Shown: positions 1 to 8,606, counted from the first letter of the stretch. The stretch: DNA of 64,000 bases from Cellulomonas persica (GCF_007989825.1 NZ_BJUA01000006.1:1-64000), one strand, 5' to 3'. Notes: generated from the letters alone by a model not told the origin. Program-made: numbers and translations.

Positions 1-1
1 T

Positions 2-1084
2 CCGGCCGCCCAGGCTCCGGCGCCGGTCCCGGCGACGCCGGCTCCCCCGGCCCCGGCCGCTCCCGCGCCTGCGGCACCGGCTCCCGCTGCCCCGGCCGCT
101 CCGGCCGCCGCTGCTCCCGCGGCCGCCGCTGCCGCGCCGGCCGCATCCGGCGGCTACCTGACGCCGCTCGTGCGCAAGCTCGCCGCGGACAAGGGTGTCG
201 ACGTCTCGACCCTGACCGGGACGGGCGTCGGCGGTCGCGTCCGCAAGGAGGACGTGCTCGAGGCCGCGGCGAAGGCGGAGGCCGCGAAGGCCGCCGCCGC
301 GCAGCCCGCCGCCGCACCCGCGGCCGCGGCACCTGCTCCGGCGGCGAAGGTGCCGGCCGTCTCGCCGCTGCGTGGGACGACCGAGAAGGCCAGCCGCCTG
401 CGCCAGATCATCGCCGAGCGCATGGTCGAGGCGCTGCACACCCAGGCGCAGCTCACGACGGTCGTCGAGGTCGACGTCACCAAGATCGCACGTCTGCGTG
501 CGGCCGCCAGGGAGGACTTCAAGGCGCGCGAGGGCACGAACCTCACGTTCCTGCCGTTCTTCGTGCTCGCTGCGATCGAGGGCCTCAAGGCGTTCCCGAA
601 GATCAACGGCGTCCTCGAGGGCAACACGATCACGTACCACGGCCAGGAGAACGTCGGCATCGCGGTCGACACCGAGCGCGGCCTCGTCGTGCCCGTCATC
701 CGCGACGCGGGCGACCTCAACCTCGCGGGCCTGTCGCGCAAGATCGCGGACCTCGCCGGTCGCACGCGCAACAACAAGATCGGTCCCGACGAGCTCTCGG
801 GTGCCACGTTCACGGTGACCAACACGGGCTCGGGCGGCGCGATCATCGACACCCCGATCGTGCCCGGCGGCACGTCCGCCATCCTCGGCACCGGCGCGAT
901 CGTCAAGCGCCCTGCCGTGGTCAAGGGCCCGGAGGGCGAGGACGTCATCACGATCCGCTCGATGTGCTACCTGTGCCTGTCGTACGACCACCGGCTCGTC
1001 GACGGCGCGGACGCGTCGCGCTACCTCTCGGCGGTCAAGGCCCGTCTCGAGGAGGGCGCGTTCGAGGCCGAGCTCGGTCTCTGA
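2..1084 (+). CDS. sucB: Dihydrolipoamide succinyltransferase (E2), 3' part
   Basis: The gene enters from the left edge, so its start and N-terminal lipoyl domain(s) are outside the window. The visible 360 residues begin with an Ala/Pro-rich swinging-arm linker of about 50 residues. A peripheral subunit-binding domain follows ([10 protein letters not shown] to [12 protein letters not shown]), then a second Ala/Pro linker and the acyltransferase catalytic domain. The active-site motif DHRLVDGAD lies near 986-1012. E2 passes the acyl group from its lipoyl-lysine to CoA in a 2-oxo acid dehydrogenase complex of the cytosol. lipB and lipA, which make that lipoyl group, lie just downstream. In actinobacteria this E2 can serve both pyruvate and 2-oxoglutarate dehydrogenases, so substrate choice is inferred. 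Confidence 0.93.
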   Translation, partial: PAAQAPAPVPATPAPPAPAAPAPAAPAPAAPAAPAAAAPAAAAAAPAASGGYLTPLVRKLAADKGVDVSTLTGTGVGGRVRKEDVLEAAAKAEAAKAAAAQPAAAPAAAAPAPAAKVPAVSPLRGTTEKASRLRQIIAERMVEALHTQAQLTTVVEVDVTKIARLRAAAREDFKAREGTNLTFLPFFVLAAIEGLKAFPKINGVLEGNTITYHGQENVGIAVDTERGLVVPVIRDAGDLNLAGLSRKIADLAGRTRNNKIGPDELSGATFTVTNTGSGGAIIDTPIVPGGTSAILGTGAIVKRPAVVKGPEGEDVITIRSMCYLCLSYDHRLVDGADASRYLSAVKARLEEGAFEAELGL

Positions 1085-1103
1085 CGCCCACGTCGGCCTG
1101 AGC

Positions 1104-1140
1104 CGGACGGCCCGGTCCCCTCGCGGGACCGGGCCGTCCG
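1104..1140 (+). terminator. Intrinsic-type terminator hairpin after sucB
   Basis: A perfect 16-bp inverted repeat (arms 1104-1119 and 1125-1140) with a 5-nt loop starts 20 nt after the sucB stop. There is no long T tract, as is usual in very GC-rich actinobacteria. Confidence 0.75.
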
Positions 1141-1216
1141 CGTGTCTGCCCTGTGCGTCGGCCCTGCGCGCCGGTGCCGTCCACGCCCTCGGGGCGCAGG
1201 TCAGCGCCGCGAACCC

Positions 1217-1222
1217 TAGGGT
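1217..1222 (+). promoter_or_regulatory. TAGGGT -10 element, leaderless start
   Basis: TAGGGT ends 6 nt before the ATG of the epimerase gene. That places the transcription start at or beside the start codon, and no Shine-Dalgarno sequence precedes the ATG. Leaderless mRNAs with TANNNT promoters are well known in actinobacteria. Confidence 0.6.
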
Positions 1223-1228
1223 GGCGGC

Positions 1229-2119
1229 ATGCGCATCGTCGTCGCCGGGTCGCACGGCTTCATCGGCTCCGCACTCGTGCCCCGCCTCCGCTCGTCCGGG
1301 CACGACGTCCGCGTGCTCGTTCGACGGGACCCGGAGCGGCCCGACGAGATCTCGTGGGACCCCGCGCGCGGGGTGCTGGACGGCGACGCGCTGCGCGGGG
1401 TCGACGCGGTCGTGAACCTCGCCGGCACCAACCCCGGCACCCGGTTGCTCACGGACGCCCGCAAGCGCGACGTGCTCGCCTCGCGCGTCGACACGGCCGG
1501 CCTGCTCGCCCGCACGCTCGCAGACCTCGACGACGGCCCACGCGTGCTGCTGCAGGCCTCCGGCATCGGCGCCTACGGCGACCGCGGCGACGTCGAGCTC
1601 GACGAGCGCGAACCGCTGGGCACGACGTTCTTCGCCGAGGTCGTGCGGCAGTGGGAGGCTGCGACCGAGCCCGCGGCCGCCGCGGGGGTCCGCGTGGTGC
1701 TCCTGCGGACCGGCGTCGTGCTGGGCGCGGGAGGGGGCGCGCTGCGCCCGATGTGGCCGCTCCTGCGGGCCGGGCTGGGCGGGCGGCTGGGATCGGGGCG
1801 CCAGTACTGGCCGTGGATCTCGCTGCTGGACGAGGTGCGCGCGATCGAGCACCTCCTGACGGCCGAGGTCGCGGGTCCCGTCAACCTCGTCACGCACGCG
1901 GACCGCAACGCCGACGTCGTGGCCGCGCTCGCCCAAGCCGTGCACCGGCCCGCGGTCGTGCCCGTCCCGTCCTTCGCGCTGCGGCTCGTGCTGCGTGACT
2001 TCTCGTCCGAGGTGCTGGGCTCGGTGCGTGCGGTCCCCGCCGCTCTGGCGGCCAGCGGGTTCGCGCCCGAGCACGGTGACCTGGCCGCCGCCGCGCGGTG
2101 GGCCGCCGAGCGCCACTGA
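1229..2119 (+). CDS. TIGR01777-family NAD-dependent epimerase (SDR)
   Basis: This 296-residue protein is an extended short-chain dehydrogenase/reductase of the TIGR01777 (YfcH-like) type. The N-terminus has the Rossmann nucleotide loop GSHGFIG. A family-typical ASGIGAYGDRGD segment follows at about 110-120, and the C-terminus has a conserved VNLVTHADRNADVV block. The substrate of the family is not established. The ATG was chosen because a TAGGGT -10 box lies 6 nt upstream and the Rossmann strand begins at residue 2. It sits between sucB and lipB as its homologue Rv2216 does in Mycobacterium tuberculosis. It ends 7 bp from the convergent kinase-like gene. Confidence 0.85.
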   Translation: MRIVVAGSHGFIGSALVPRLRSSGHDVRVLVRRDPERPDEISWDPARGVLDGDALRGVDAVVNLAGTNPGTRLLTDARKRDVLASRVDTAGLLARTLADLDDGPRVLLQASGIGAYGDRGDVELDEREPLGTTFFAEVVRQWEAATEPAAAAGVRVVLLRTGVVLGAGGGALRPMWPLLRAGLGGRLGSGRQYWPWISLLDEVRAIEHLLTAEVAGPVNLVTHADRNADVVAALAQAVHRPAVVPVPSFALRLVLRDFSSEVLGSVRAVPAALAASGFAPEHGDLAAAARWAAERH

Positions 2120-2126
2120 CGCGTCC

Positions 2127-3482
2127 TCACGCCGCGGCGACGTCCCACACGCGCCAGCCCTGGTCCGTCCAGCGCAGCACGAGCACGACCGTCGACGTCG
2201 CCGCCGGCCCGCCCGGCCGCGTCGTGCCGTCGGGAGCGACCCGCTCGTACGCGCTCGTCGTGCTCGTGACGCGCACCCGCGCCTCGTCGTCGCGCGACGC
2301 CTCGAGCGGCTCGACGGCCGTCACGGTCACCTCGAGCCCGCTGACCCGGTCGTCGCCGAGCTGCGCGACGAGCTGCGAGTCGGCCGTGTGGGCGGGCGAA
2401 CCGGTCAGCTCGACCTCGTGCAGGGGTGCGCCCCGGCCCTGACCGAGCAGTACCGCGCGGCGCTGCGTGAGCATGACCGCCGCGTCGCGAGGGTCCGTCC
2501 TGGCGTGGCCGGCTGCGGCCGGTCCCGACGACGGGGACGCGAAAGGCCGGTGCGTCGCCGCCGCCGCGCTGGCGCCGTCGGTCGTCATGCGCCACGGCGC
2601 GACGAGCACCGTACCGGTCACCCCCGCGGCCAGCACCACCGCACACGCCCCCACGACCAGCCCGCGCGGCAGCGGGCTCCCCGCGGACCGGCCACGGGCC
2701 CTGCCGGAGCGAGCCGCATGACCGGCCCGGCGTCGCCCCGAGTCGCGGACGCCCCCCTGGCGCAGCGAGGTCACCGCGTCCCGGCCCGCGCGCGCGGCGA
2801 GGTCGGCCGCGTCCGGCAGCCGCAGCGGCACCGGCACCGCGACACGGAAGCACCGGTCCACGACGCGCGCCGCACCCGGGCACGCCTCGCGGCGCAGCTC
2901 GTCGAGCGCCTCGGCCAGCGACCCGGGCTCGACCGCGTGCTGCGGGCCGAGGACCGCGTCCAACAGCGCGCGCACGTCGGCGCCCGACTCGTCCGCCGCC
3001 GCGGGCACGTGTCGCAGCGCGACGCCCAGCCCGGCGAGCACGGGTCGCCCATCGGGGCCGACCACGATCGCGCCCGGCCCGACGCCGCCGTGCTGCACCC
3101 CCGCGGCGTGCAGCGCCTCGAGCGCCTGGGCGACCGGGATCGCGAGCGTCGCCGCCTCGCCGTCGGTCAGGGGCTCGCGGGCCGCGAGCAGCGCGTCGAG
3201 CCGCGTGCCCGTCACGTGCTCGGTGAACACCCCGAGCTCGTCGGCCGACAACGGCACCGCCTCGAGCACGCGCGCGAGGTGATCGTGCCGTACCGCCCGC
3301 AGCGCCCCGACCCGGGCGCGCGTCGTGTCGTCGGCCCGCAGCACGTGCAGCTCGACACGGTCCTGCGACCCGTCGAGCGCGACGGCGACGAGCGCACCGT
3401 CGTCGCCCAGCGCGTACGGCCGGTAGCCGGCCGCAGCGAGCGCGGTGTCGACCGCGGGCGCGACCCGAACGTGCCTCGTCAT
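2127..3482 (-). CDS. Membrane-anchored protein kinase-like (pseudokinase) protein
   Basis: About 451 residues. The first ~250 resemble a Ser/Thr kinase fold: 'ALEALHAAGVQHGG', 'GAIVVGPDGRPVL' and 'AGLG' sit where the HRD catalytic loop, its Asn and DFG should be. The catalytic Asp, the metal-binding Asp and a recognisable ATP lysine all appear lost, so it is probably a pseudokinase. One transmembrane segment (GLVVGACAVVLAAGVTGTVL) separates it from a C-terminal extracytoplasmic domain of about 120 residues with a conserved Trp-rich end (LRWTDQGWRVWDV). The start is uncertain: ATGs at 3482 and 3491 are both possible. The role is unknown; a scaffold or sensor is an inference. Confidence 0.6.
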   Translation of the reverse strand: MTRHVRVAPAVDTALAAAGYRPYALGDDGALVAVALDGSQDRVELHVLRADDTTRARVGALRAVRHDHLARVLEAVPLSADELGVFTEHVTGTRLDALLAAREPLTDGEAATLAIPVAQALEALHAAGVQHGGVGPGAIVVGPDGRPVLAGLGVALRHVPAAADESGADVRALLDAVLGPQHAVEPGSLAEALDELRREACPGAARVVDRCFRVAVPVPLRLPDAADLAARAGRDAVTSLRQGGVRDSGRRRAGHAARSGRARGRSAGSPLPRGLVVGACAVVLAAGVTGTVLVAPWRMTTDGASAAAATHRPFASPSSGPAAAGHARTDPRDAAVMLTQRRAVLLGQGRGAPLHEVELTGSPAHTADSQLVAQLGDDRVSGLEVTVTAVEPLEASRDDEARVRVTSTTSAYERVAPDGTTRPGGPAATSTVVLVLRWTDQGWRVWDVAAA

Positions 3483-3629
3483 GGCGCCCATCGAAGCGGA
3501 CCGCGCCGACGCGCGTCGTCCCTCATCCACAGGTACGGCGAGGGCCGCGGACCTGCCTCCCACGGACTCGCAGCGGCGGCCCCCGGGACGTCCTCAGCAG
3601 GCCGTCAGCGGGGAGTCAGCCGGGCGGGC

Positions 3630-4652
3630 TCAGTCGAGGACGACGACCTCGCCGTGCTGCGCCGACCGACGCGCGGCGTCGAGCACGCGGGCCGTCGCGA
3701 CCGCGTCGGCCGGGTCCACCGGGGCCGGCGCCTCCCCGCGCACCCACGCGGCCAGCGCGGGGTAGATCTCGTGGTGGCCGCCGGTGGGCGCGGGGACCGG
3801 CCTGCGCTCGGCACCGCGGACGAGCCAGCCCTCGTGCACGGGCTCGCCGGGGCGCCGGCCCTCCTCGTACACGTCGTCGAACGCCTCGAACGGCGTCGGC
3901 TCGCCCTCGTACCGCGTCACGAGGTACGCGCCGCGCTCGCCGAGCACGCGCGTGCGGGGACCGGGGGCACCCACGAGCCCGCCCGCCTGCAGGTGGCTCA
4001 GGACGCCGGACTCGTGCCGCACGGCGAGGAAGACGTCGTCGACCGCCGGCGCCGTGCGCGCCGCGAGCTCGGCGTACACCTGGCGCACCGGTCCGAACAG
4101 CTGCACGGCCGAGTCGACGAGGTGGGCGCCGAGGTCGAGCAGCAGCCCGCCGGCCACTTCGTCGTTCTCCTTCCACCGGTCCTGCGGCTGCGGGCGGAAC
4201 CTCTCCCAGCGCCGCTCGAACCGGTGGACCCTGCCGAGCTCGTCGCGCGCGAGCACGTCGGCCAGCGCGAGCTGCTCGGGGTCCCAGCGGCGGTTCTGGA
4301 ACACCGTGAGGCGCCCGTCTGCCCGCTCGACGAGCGCGGCCGCGTCCTGCGCGGTCGTCGCGAGCGGCTTGTCGACCAGCACGTGCACGCCCGTCGCCAG
4401 CGCCGCCGCGACGTGCGCGGCGTGCTCCCCCGTCGGGCTCGCGACGACGACCAGGTCGACGTCGTGCAGGTCCGCCAGCAGCGCGTCCACGTCGGGCACC
4501 GCACGCGCGTCGGGCCAGTCCGCGTGCACCTGCGCGGCGCGGCTGCGCGTCACCACGGCGACGACCTGCTGCCCCGCGGCGCGCACGAGCCGCCCGTGGA
4601 TCCCGCGGCCCGCGCCGCCGTAGCCGACCAAGGCCACTCGTAGCGTGCTCAT
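3630..4652 (-). CDS. Gfo/Idh/MocA-family NAD(P)-dependent oxidoreductase
   Basis: A 340-residue protein with an N-terminal Rossmann domain (VALVGYGGAGRGIHG) and the family signature 'VDKPLATT', which supplies the catalytic lysine. The C-terminal alpha/beta domain carries GGLLLDLGAHLVDSA, whose His is the usual active-site residue. Members oxidise or reduce sugars, inositols and related polyols; the substrate cannot be read from sequence. The ATG at 4652 was preferred over an upstream frame extension because a TAGGGT box ends 7 nt before it and the Rossmann strand begins immediately. It is transcribed divergently from lipB. Confidence 0.85.
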   Translation of the reverse strand: MSTLRVALVGYGGAGRGIHGRLVRAAGQQVVAVVTRSRAAQVHADWPDARAVPDVDALLADLHDVDLVVVASPTGEHAAHVAAALATGVHVLVDKPLATTAQDAAALVERADGRLTVFQNRRWDPEQLALADVLARDELGRVHRFERRWERFRPQPQDRWKENDEVAGGLLLDLGAHLVDSAVQLFGPVRQVYAELAARTAPAVDDVFLAVRHESGVLSHLQAGGLVGAPGPRTRVLGERGAYLVTRYEGEPTPFEAFDDVYEEGRRPGEPVHEGWLVRGAERRPVPAPTGGHHEIYPALAAWVRGEAPAPVDPADAVATARVLDAARRSAQHGEVVVLD

Positions 4653-4659
4653 GCGCCAC

Positions 4660-4665
4660 ACCCTA
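4660..4665 (-). promoter_or_regulatory. TAGGGT -10 element, leaderless start (oxidoreductase)
   Basis: Read on the reverse strand, TAGGGT is followed by 7 nt and then the ATG at 4652. It is back to back with the lipB promoter, so the two genes share a 43-bp divergent promoter region. Confidence 0.6.
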
Positions 4666-4682
4666 GGACGGCGACGAGGACC

Positions 4683-4688
4683 TAGGCT
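4683..4688 (+). promoter_or_regulatory. TAGGCT -10 element, leaderless start (lipB)
   Basis: TAGGCT ends 7 nt before the lipB ATG at 4696, and no ribosome-binding site is present between them. Confidence 0.6.
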
Positions 4689-4695
4689 GGCCGGC

Positions 4696-5430
4696 ATGCT
4701 GTTCGAGGAGCTCGAGCTCGGGACCCGCCTGCTGCCCTACGTGCCCACGTGGGAACGGCAACGCGAGGTGCACGCGGCCGTGGCCGCCGGACAGCGCGAG
4801 GACACCGTGCTGCTGTGCGAGCACGAGGACGTGTACACGGCGGGACGCCGCACCGCGACGTGGGACCGTCCGGTCGACGGCACCCCGGTGGTCGACGTCG
4901 ACCGCGGCGGGCGCATCACGTGGCACGGGCCCGGGCAGCTCGTCGGCTACCCGATCGTGCGGCTGCGCGAGCCCGTGGACGTCGTGCGCTACGTGCGTGC
5001 GCTCGAGCAGGCGCTCATCGACACGTGCACCGACCTGGGCCTGAGCGCGACGCGCGTGGAGGGCCGCAGCGGCGTGTGGTTCGAGCCAAGGCCCGGCGGG
5101 CTGGCGCGCAAGGTCGCCCAGATCGGCGTCCGCGTCGCACGCGGCGTGACGATGCACGGCTTCGCGCTCAACTGCGAGCCGGACCTGCACGCGTTCGACC
5201 GCATCGTGCCGTGCGGCATCCCCGACGCGGACGTCACGTCGCTGAGCGTCGAGACCGGTCGGCGCGTGACGATCACCGAGGTCGTGCCCCTCGTGCGCGC
5301 GCACCTCGCGCGCGAGCTCGCGCCCCTCCTGACGGTGCCCACTGAGCCCACCGTGCCCACTGAGCCCCGTGAGCCCGCTGAGCCACCTGAGCCCGCCGTG
5401 CTCGCCGCGCCGGGCGCCGACGCGCGCTGA
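4696..5430 (+). CDS. lipB: Octanoyl-[ACP]:protein N-octanoyltransferase LipB
   Basis: 244 residues. LipB moves octanoate from acyl carrier protein to the target lysine of lipoyl domains, the first step of endogenous lipoate assembly in the cytosol. Visible family motifs are the RGGRITWHGPGQLVGYP region (about 69-86), the catalytic lysine in ARKVAQIGV (K139) and the catalytic cysteine in VPCGI (C173). The core ends near residue 215. The last ~35 residues are a low-complexity TEP/Pro-Glu-Pro tail encoded by short DNA repeats, longer than in most LipB proteins and probably disordered. lipA follows on the same strand after a reverse flavodoxin gene. The start is set by the leaderless promoter. 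Confidence 0.95.
   Translation: MLFEELELGTRLLPYVPTWERQREVHAAVAAGQREDTVLLCEHEDVYTAGRRTATWDRPVDGTPVVDVDRGGRITWHGPGQLVGYPIVRLREPVDVVRYVRALEQALIDTCTDLGLSATRVEGRSGVWFEPRPGGLARKVAQIGVRVARGVTMHGFALNCEPDLHAFDRIVPCGIPDADVTSLSVETGRRVTITEVVPLVRAHLARELAPLLTVPTEPTVPTEPREPAEPPEPAVLAAPGADAR
5335..5394 (+). repeat. Degenerate short tandem repeats in the lipB 3' end
   Basis: GTGCCCACTGAGCCC occurs at 5335-5349 and 5353-5367 (18-bp period), followed by three degenerate 9-bp units each containing TGAGCC. The repeat keeps the reading frame and encodes the Pro-Glu-rich LipB tail. Confidence 0.8.
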
Positions 5431-5442
5431 GGGCTCGACGGC

Positions 5443-5934
5443 TCAGGCCACGCTCCGCAGCTCCTCGGCGACACCCATCGCCCACGCGCGCACCGCGTCG
5501 AAGTCACGGAAGTCGCCGTCCTGCGCACGCACGAGCGCCACGAGCGCGCGCTCGGACACCGACAGCGACGCCTTGTCCAGCGCGCCGACGAAGCACTTCG
5601 CCTCGCGCGCACCCGTGGCCGTGACCATCGCCTCGACGTCGTCGGGCACGCTCGTCGTGGGGTGGCTGCCGACCGGGCCGGACCAGAACAGCCAGACCGG
5701 GCGCAGCCGCAGGTGCGCGCCCTGCCGGACGACGAGGTCGCGCAACGACGCCGCCAGCCGACCGACGTACACCGCGGAGCCGAGCACGACGGCGTCGTAC
5801 GGCATGACCCGTTCGACGTCGTCGGGGGGGACGACGTCGACGGTGTGGCCGGCCTCCCGCAGGATCTCGGCGACCACGTCACCCATCTCGCGCGTCGCGC
5901 CGTGGCGGGACGCAACACTCACCAGCACTCGCAT
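5443..5934 (-). CDS. Flavodoxin-domain protein (HemG/Flavodoxin_5-like)
   Basis: 163 residues with the flavodoxin fold. 'VSVASRHGATREMG' at the N-terminus is the FMN phosphate-binding loop. 'DAVVLGSAVYVGRL' and 'WLFWSGPVGS' match the second and third FMN-contact regions of the HemG-like flavodoxin family. It probably acts as a small cytosolic electron carrier or quinone/porphyrinogen-type oxidoreductase; the partner is not evident. The ATG at 5934 is preceded by a good ribosome-binding site (GGAGGGAG). It is convergent with lipB, with only 12 bp between stops. Confidence 0.8.
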   Translation of the reverse strand: MRVLVSVASRHGATREMGDVVAEILREAGHTVDVVPPDDVERVMPYDAVVLGSAVYVGRLAASLRDLVVRQGAHLRLRPVWLFWSGPVGSHPTTSVPDDVEAMVTATGAREAKCFVGALDKASLSVSERALVALVRAQDGDFRDFDAVRAWAMGVAEELRSVA

Positions 5935-6069
5935 GGTCGGTCTCCCTCCAGAAGGCTCCGTTGCCTGCTCCCAGCCTCACCGCTGGGCGGCACCGGTGCC
6001 CGGGACCCAGGTCCCGTGACTGTGACGCCCGCCTCGTGCCACGCCGGGTGCAGGCGCGCGTGCGGCGGC

Positions 6070-6075
6070 TAGTGT
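6070..6075 (+). promoter_or_regulatory. TAGTGT -10 element, leaderless start (lipA)
   Basis: TAGTGT ends 7 nt before the GTG at 6083, which favours that GTG over the in-frame GTG at 6074 that would overlap the promoter box. Confidence 0.55.
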
Positions 6076-6082
6076 GGCCCTC

Positions 6083-7084
6083 GTGACGATCGCACCCGAG
6101 GGGCGCCGGATGCTGCGCGTGGAAGCGCGCAACGCACAGACGCCCATCGAGAGAAAGCCCGAGTGGATCCGTACGCGCGCGACCATGGGCCCGGAGTACT
6201 CCGAGCTCAAGGGCCTCGTGAAGCGCGAGGGCCTGCACACCGTGTGCGAGGAAGCGGGCTGTCCCAACATCTTCGAGTGCTGGGAGGATCGGGAGGCGAC
6301 GTTCCTCATCGGTGGCGACCAGTGCACGCGGCGGTGCGACTTCTGCCAGATCGACACGGGCAAGCCCGCGGACTTCGACGCCGACGAGCCGCGGCGCGTC
6401 GCCGAGTCCGTGCGGTCGATGGGCCTGAAGTACTCGACGGTCACCGGGGTCGCGCGTGACGACCTGGCCGACGGGGGCGCGTGGCTCTACGCCGAGACCG
6501 TCCGCCAGATCCACGCGCTCAACGCCGGCACGGGCGTCGAGCTGCTGATCCCGGACTTCAACGCGATCCCCGAGCTGCTCGACGAGGTCAACGCCTCGCG
6601 CCCGGAGGTGCTCGCGCACAACCTCGAGACCGTCCCGCGGATCTTCAAGCAGATCCGGCCGGGCTTCCGCTACGAGCGTTCGCTGTCCGTGCTGACCCGC
6701 GCGCGCGAGGCCGGTCTGGTCACCAAGTCGAACCTCATCCTCGGCATGGGCGAGACGTACGACGAGGTCGTCGAGGCGCTCGGCGCGCTGCACGAGGCCG
6801 GCTGCGACCTGATCACCATCACGCAGTACCTGCGTCCGTCCGTGCGGCACCACCCGGTGGACCGGTGGGTGCGGCCCGAGGAGTTCGTCGAGCTGTCGAA
6901 GGTCGCCGAGGAGCTCGGGTTCCTGGGCGTCATGTCGGGCCCGCTCGTGCGCTCGTCGTACCGGGCCGGACGCCTGTGGGGCCAGGCCATGCGGCGCCGT
7001 GGACTGCCGATCCCGGACGCCCTCGCGCACCTGGGCGAGCCGACGACCGCACGCCAGGAGGCGTCGAGCCTGCTCGCCCGCTGA
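6083..7084 (+). CDS. lipA: Lipoyl synthase LipA (radical SAM)
   Basis: 333 residues. LipA inserts two sulfur atoms into protein-bound octanoyl groups using two [4Fe-4S] clusters. The auxiliary cluster cysteines are C55, C60 and C66 ([12 protein letters not shown]). The radical-SAM cluster cysteines are C81, C85 and C88 (CTRRCDFC). The C-terminal Arg-Ser-Ser-Tyr motif (VRSSYRAG), whose Ser ligates the auxiliary cluster, is intact. It completes the sucB-lipB-lipA lipoylation set. The GTG at 6083 was chosen from its promoter spacing; a GTG 9 nt upstream would add MAL. Confidence 0.97.
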   Translation: MTIAPEGRRMLRVEARNAQTPIERKPEWIRTRATMGPEYSELKGLVKREGLHTVCEEAGCPNIFECWEDREATFLIGGDQCTRRCDFCQIDTGKPADFDADEPRRVAESVRSMGLKYSTVTGVARDDLADGGAWLYAETVRQIHALNAGTGVELLIPDFNAIPELLDEVNASRPEVLAHNLETVPRIFKQIRPGFRYERSLSVLTRAREAGLVTKSNLILGMGETYDEVVEALGALHEAGCDLITITQYLRPSVRHHPVDRWVRPEEFVELSKVAEELGFLGVMSGPLVRSSYRAGRLWGQAMRRRGLPIPDALAHLGEPTTARQEASSLLAR

Positions 7085-7166
7085 GCCGGCCGGCGCTCGG
7101 GCGTCGTCCGGCCGCAGGGCCAGGGCGCGGGTCGCGGACGCGCACGAGACGGGCCGTCGCGCTCGG

Positions 7167-7172
7167 TAGACT
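7167..7172 (+). promoter_or_regulatory. TAGACT -10 element, leaderless start
   Basis: TAGACT ends 7 nt before the ATG at 7180 of the DUF4191 gene. Confidence 0.6.
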
Positions 7173-7179
7173 CGCGCGC

Positions 7180-7890
7180 ATGGCCCGTGACAAGTCCGCC
7201 TCCCCCGCTGCGCCCAAGACCAAGAAGGTGCGCTGGTACCACCAGCTGTGGGAAGCGTTCAAGATGACGCGGGAGACCGATCCCGCGATCACCTGGATCC
7301 TGCTCGCGACGTTCGTCGGCACGCTCGCCGTCGGCGTCATCGCGGGCGTCCTGCTGAGCTCGGTCGTCTACTTCATCCTGCTCGCGCTGCCGTTCGCGCT
7401 GCTGGCGACCATGTTCGTCCTCGCGCGGCGCGCGGAGGCCGCGGCCTACTCGCGGATCGAGGGTCAGCCCGGTGCGGCGCTCGCCGCGCTGCGCACGATC
7501 CGCCGCGGCTGGACGTTCGTCGAGGAGCCCGTCGCGATCGACCCGCGCTCGCAGGACATGGTCTTCCGCGGCGTGGGCCGACCCGGCGTCGTGCTCGTCG
7601 CCGAGGGCACGGGCAACCCGGCGCGGCTGCTCGAGGCCGAGCGCAAGCGCACCGCGCGTGTGCTCCCGAGCGTGCCGGTCATCGTCCTGCAGACGGGCCG
7701 TCACGAGGGCCAGGTCCCGCTGCCCAAGCTGCCCGGCAAGCTGCGTCGGCTCAAGCCGCAGCTGACCAAGCAGGAGGTCGCCGAGGTCACCAAGCGCCTG
7801 CAGGCACTCGGTGGTGCCCGCCTGCCCGTGCCGAAGGGCGTCGACCCGATGCGCGTCCGCCCGGACCGCAAGGGCATGCGCGGCCGCTGA
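7180..7890 (+). CDS. DUF4191 family membrane protein
   Basis: 236 residues. A basic Lys-rich N-terminus is followed by two adjacent transmembrane segments (about residues 38-80). A cytosolic domain follows containing RIEGQPGAALAALRTIRRGW and a conserved LPKLPGKLRRLKPQLTKQEVAEV block. This is the actinobacterial DUF4191 architecture (Rv2219 in M. tuberculosis), of unknown function. It nearly always sits beside lipA, as it does here, 95 bp downstream, with its own leaderless promoter. Confidence 0.85.
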   Translation: MARDKSASPAAPKTKKVRWYHQLWEAFKMTRETDPAITWILLATFVGTLAVGVIAGVLLSSVVYFILLALPFALLATMFVLARRAEAAAYSRIEGQPGAALAALRTIRRGWTFVEEPVAIDPRSQDMVFRGVGRPGVVLVAEGTGNPARLLEAERKRTARVLPSVPVIVLQTGRHEGQVPLPKLPGKLRRLKPQLTKQEVAEVTKRLQALGGARLPVPKGVDPMRVRPDRKGMRGR

Positions 7891-7902
7891 CACGTCACGT
7901 CC

Positions 7903-7938
7903 GAAGCCGCGGCTCCCGTTCGTCGGGACCGCGGCTTC
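7903..7938. terminator. Bidirectional hairpin between the DUF4191 and RDD genes
   Basis: GAAGCCGCGG and TCCCG pair with CGGGA and CCGCGGCTTC around a 5-nt loop, with a single C bulge. The hairpin lies 12 nt after the DUF4191 stop and downstream of the convergent RDD gene. Confidence 0.75.
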
Positions 7939-8025
7939 GTCGTCCGTGCTGCCGCGTCGTTCGCGCTGCTGGGGCGTTCGTGCCGCCGTGCCGCTCGCTC
8001 TGCAGCGTCGTCGTGCCGGCCCGCG

Positions 8026-8517
8026 TCAGCGGCGCACGATCGCCGTGCCGGCGGCGCGGTCGTGCAGGCCGCGGCCGTCGGCGTCCCAGACCACCGCGGG
8101 GATCACCAGGCACAGCAGGAACGTGCGCAGCGCCCCGCGGCCGAACCCGGGCGCGCGGCCGTCGTCGGCGAGCGGCCCCTCGGGTGTCGCACCGGCACGG
8201 CGCACCCGCAGCCCGAGCAGCCGGTGCCCGACGGTGAAGCCCACCGTGCCGACGAGCACGAGGTTCTCCACCGCGAAGATCGCGAGCGTCACCATGCCGT
8301 CGGCGCGCTGCCAGAACGGGCCGGTCGCGCCCCCCGCGAAGAACGCAGACGCGAGCAGCAGGCACAGCGTCCAGTCGACGACGAGCGCCACGGCACGCCG
8401 GCCGATCGTCGCGGCCGAGCCGGGTCCCTGCGCGGGGAGTCCCAGCCGAGCGCCACGCCCACCCTCGCCCGACGGCCCGCCCTCGAGCCACGACCCCACG
8501 TTCTGCCTCGTCGTCAC
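8026..8517 (-). CDS. RDD family integral membrane protein
   Basis: 163 residues. It has the RDD pattern: a first transmembrane segment opening with Arg and containing Asp (IGRRAVALVVDWTLCLLLAS), a second segment with 'VGHRLLGLRVRR', and a third after the FGRGALRTFLLCL motif, ending with DGRGLHDRAAGT. The function of the family is mostly unknown; some members have been linked to ion or osmotic stress. The GTG start at 8517 is supported by a TAGGCT box 6 nt upstream. It is divergent from glnA and matches the position of Rv2219A in M. tuberculosis. Confidence 0.85.
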   Translation of the reverse strand: MTTRQNVGSWLEGGPSGEGGRGARLGLPAQGPGSAATIGRRAVALVVDWTLCLLLASAFFAGGATGPFWQRADGMVTLAIFAVENLVLVGTVGFTVGHRLLGLRVRRAGATPEGPLADDGRAPGFGRGALRTFLLCLVIPAVVWDADGRGLHDRAAGTAIVRR

Positions 8518-8523
8518 CGGCCC

Positions 8524-8529
8524 AGCCTA
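8524..8529 (-). promoter_or_regulatory. TAGGCT -10 element, leaderless start (RDD gene)
   Basis: On the reverse strand TAGGCT is followed by 6 nt and then the GTG start at 8517. Confidence 0.55.
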
Positions 8530-8606
8530 AGCGGGCGGCAGAGGCCTCCGGCGCGGCCTTCCGCACAGGGCTGAGTTCGCACGATCGTTACACCCGGGCC
8601 TCGCGC

